NCBI GenBank assembly: GCA_946222495.1
Contig: CAMICF010000173.1
Coordinates: 1 to 6,480 of the forward strand
DNA: 6,480 nt
Source of the DNA: an uncultured Janibacter sp.
Lineage (GTDB): Bacteria > Actinomycetota > Actinomycetes > Actinomycetales > Dermatophilaceae
Direction of reading: 5' to 3'
A program made the position numbers and the translations under genes. Under the pieces are notes generated by a model. That model did no database searches, was not told the DNA's origin, and worked only from the letters and a program-made list of their open reading frames with translations. Below are positions 4,900 through 6,480 of this stretch, in pieces; position 1 is the first letter of the stretch, and each line of letters begins with the position of its first letter.

Positions 4900-6480
4900 C
4901 TAGACGACCCCCGCGAACTCCCGTCGGCGGGCGGTCATCGAGTCCAGGAGGACCCGCTCGCGGTAGAGGGACTGCTGGTCCGCCGCCGTGCTGTTCATCC
5001 GGAAGCGCAGGAGGGCCAGCTCCGACGCGGTGTCCTGGAAGCTGCGCATCGACTTCACGCCCATCGAGCCCCGGTTGTACTTCGCCCAGGTCCGGGCGAG
5101 GCGACGTTCCTTCATCGACGCGAGCATCGCCACCTCCTCGTAGGAGATCCAACCCGTGGCGGCGTAGGCCTGGAGGTGCTCGCCGATGACCCGACCCTCG
5201 CGGCGCCGCATCCAGACGAGGAAGCCCACGAAGGAGACGAAGCAGACGAACCCCACGATGAGGCCGACGAGGAGACCGAGCGCACCGGCCGCACCGCTGA
5301 GGTTCCACAGCCCGTGCAGGAGGACGGCGGTGCACCAGCCGATGAAGGGGGCGAAGATCTTCACCGGCACGGAGCGGGAGGTCGCGGCGATGCCGACGCC
5401 GATCCCGGTCATCGACGTGAACATCGGGTGGAGGAAGGGCGTCAGGAGGCCCCGGAGAACGAAGGTGGCGCCGAACCCCGCCTCCCCGTCCAGCACGTAG
5501 GCGTCGCTCAGGTACTGGATGTTCTCGACGAAGGCGAAACCGGCGGCGACGATCCCCGCGTAGACGAGCCCGTCGGTGAACCCGTTGAACTGCTTGCGGA
5601 AGAGGAACCACATGACGAGGAGGAAGAGCCCCTTGAGGGTCTCCTCCCCCAAGGGCGCCGAGATCACGGCGGTGAGGGTGTACGCGGACTCCTTGTCCGT
5701 GAGGGTCTGGAAGAACCCCATCGCCAGGCCGTTGATGAAGCCTGCGAGCAGCGTCGCGAACAGCGCCCCGTAGAGGAAGGCGGTGAGCAGGTACCGCCAG
5801 GGCTCGGCCTCGAAGCGGTCCAGCCACAGGAAGATCGGGGTGACGATGGCCAGCGGGATGAGGGCGGCCAGCAGGCTCACCGCCGTCAGCACGATCCCGT
5901 AGCTCAGCCCGAAGCCGAGCGCGGTCAGGAGGAAGAGCAGGAACGCTCCGACGGCCACGACGCCACCGAGGAGCCAGGTGCGCAGCGTCGGCCGCGGCGT
6001 CGGGTTGGCCTGGGCCTGGGCGGTAACGTAGTGCGCGCTGTACTGCTGCTGCTGCATCCACGCTTGGTACTGCGCCTGCTGGTACGCGACCTGGGCCTGG
6101 TAGGCCTGCTGCTGGTGCACGTGGTGCTGCTGGGCCAGCTGCGCGGCCTGGGCCTGCTGCTGCTCGTAGGCCCGCTGCTGCTCGAGGATCTTCTTGCGCG
6201 AGTCGGTGCGCCCCTCCTCCTCGGCGAGGAGGAGCGAGCGGGTGGCGGTGCGGTACCACTCGGGCTCCTCGGGAGCGCTGCGGCGCAGCATCCGTCGGCT
6301 CAGGGTGTCCTCCGAGGGACCACCCGGCGCCTGACCGCCCGACGGTCCCCCGCCCGGGGCCGGCGGCTGACCGCTCGGCGGCGCGGGCTGACCGGCGGGC
6401 GGCTGACCTGCCGGGGTCGAGGACCGGTGTGCCGGGGGCGGCGGTGGCGAGCCCACGGGAGCCGGGGGCTGACCGTGGGG
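4900..6480 (-). CDS. PrsW-family intramembrane metalloprotease (5' end beyond window)
   Basis: The frame is open from the TAG at 4900 to the right edge (526 residues visible). A GTG at 6456 could be read as a start, but it has no Shine-Dalgarno and the eight codons before it keep the same Pro/Gln-rich composition, so the true start is probably outside. Numbering from that GTG: 1-48 is Pro/Gly/Gln-rich with GQPP repeats; 49-90 is charged and helical; 91-150 is Gln/Ala/Tyr-rich; 160-416 contains about eight hydrophobic segments; 417-518 is a charged helical cytoplasmic tail. PrsW-type motifs are EETLK (271-275), FVEN (309-312), HPMFTSMTG (343-351) and LHGLWN (380-385); the Glu and His residues are the likely metal-site and catalytic groups. 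In Bacillus, PrsW cleaves the anti-sigma factor RsiW within the membrane. No sigma or anti-sigma gene lies nearby, so the substrate is unknown. The gene converges on the transferase. Confidence 0.88.
   Translation of the reverse strand, partial: PHGQPPAPVGSPPPPPAHRSSTPAGQPPAGQPAPPSGQPPAPGGGPSGGQAPGGPSEDTLSRRMLRRSAPEEPEWYRTATRSLLLAEEEGRTDSRKKILEQQRAYEQQQAQAAQLAQQHHVHQQQAYQAQVAYQQAQYQAWMQQQQYSAHYVTAQAQANPTPRPTLRTWLLGGVVAVGAFLLFLLTALGFGLSYGIVLTAVSLLAALIPLAIVTPIFLWLDRFEAEPWRYLLTAFLYGALFATLLAGFINGLAMGFFQTLTDKESAYTLTAVISAPLGEETLKGLFLLVMWFLFRKQFNGFTDGLVYAGIVAAGFAFVENIQYLSDAYVLDGEAGFGATFVLRGLLTPFLHPMFTSMTGIGVGIAATSRSVPVKIFAPFIGWCTAVLLHGLWNLSGAAGALGLLVGLIVGFVCFVSFVGFLVWMRRREGRVIGEHLQAYAATGWISYEEVAMLASMKERRLARTWAKYNRGSMGVKSMRSFQDTASELALLRFRMNSTAADQQSLYRERVLLDSMTARRREFAGVV
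6023..6201 (-). repeat. Low-complexity CAG-rich tract encoding a glutamine-rich segment
   Basis: Runs of CTG on the plus strand (CAG codons on the coding strand) encode clusters such as EQQQAQAAQLAQQHHVHQQQ and QQAQYQAWMQQQQY in the protease head. The encoded residues are mainly Gln, Ala and Tyr with a few His. Such tracts can change length by slippage. The segment may form a helix or coiled coil before the first membrane span. Confidence 0.7.
6365..6474 (-). repeat. Short in-frame repeats encoding Gly-Gln-Pro
   Basis: The plus-strand octamer GGCTGACC occurs at 6365-6372, 6386-6393, 6401-6408 and 6467-6474. The offsets (21, 15 and 66) are all multiples of three, and each copy encodes Gly-Gln-Pro in the protease head. 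The last copy lies upstream of the GTG at 6456, which supports coding beyond that codon. Confidence 0.65.

Noticed and set aside
4670..6259. Minus-strand open frame of 529 codons in a shifted frame of the protease gene
   Set aside because: The translation is Arg/Pro/Ala-rich without hydrophobic spans or motifs, while the other frame has a complete PrsW core. It also covers the end of the transferase.

Overview
The window is dense, GC-rich DNA with strongly G/C-ending codons. Almost every antisense or shifted frame is open, as expected at this composition. The gene set points to a high-GC Gram-positive (Actinomycetota): a paired dynamin-like GTPase operon beside an SSB paralogue, an Sfp-type phosphopantetheinyl transferase, and a PrsW-type membrane protease with a proline/glutamine-rich N-terminus. 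Non-mycelial Micrococcales, perhaps near Intrasporangiaceae, would fit, but that placement is an inference and not shown by any marker here.

Layout, left to right. Positions 1-462 hold the N-terminal 154 codons of a single-stranded DNA-binding protein on the minus strand, running off the left edge. Positions 463-614 are a non-coding gap with a perfect 8-bp hairpin and two DnaA-box-like 9-mers. Positions 615-2273 and 2270-3988 are two minus-strand P-loop GTPases joined by an ATGA stop/start overlap. Positions 4035-4108 are a minus-strand tRNA-Arg(UCU). Positions 4173-4862 are a plus-strand 4'-phosphopantetheinyl transferase, divergent from the tRNA. Positions 4900-6480 are a minus-strand PrsW-family protease, convergent with the transferase and open through the right edge, so its true start lies outside.

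The minus-strand block from 3988 down to 1 reads as one functional neighbourhood: dynamin-like GTPase, YfjP-like membrane GTPase, SSB. This resembles the DynA/DynB pair of Streptomyces, which stabilises FtsZ rings at sporulation septa, and the SsbB-type SSB paralogues of Streptomyces and mycobacteria. A link between membrane or septum remodelling and DNA handling is a reasonable hypothesis. The transferase, tRNA and protease look like independent single-gene units.

No mobile element, CRISPR array, prophage or toxin-antitoxin module is visible, and no gap without a gene exceeds about 150 bases. The most unusual points are the linked GTPase/SSB cluster, the DnaA-like boxes before ssb, a possible leaderless start for the first GTPase, the His-to-Tyr change in the transferase, and the glutamine-rich cytoplasmic head of the protease.
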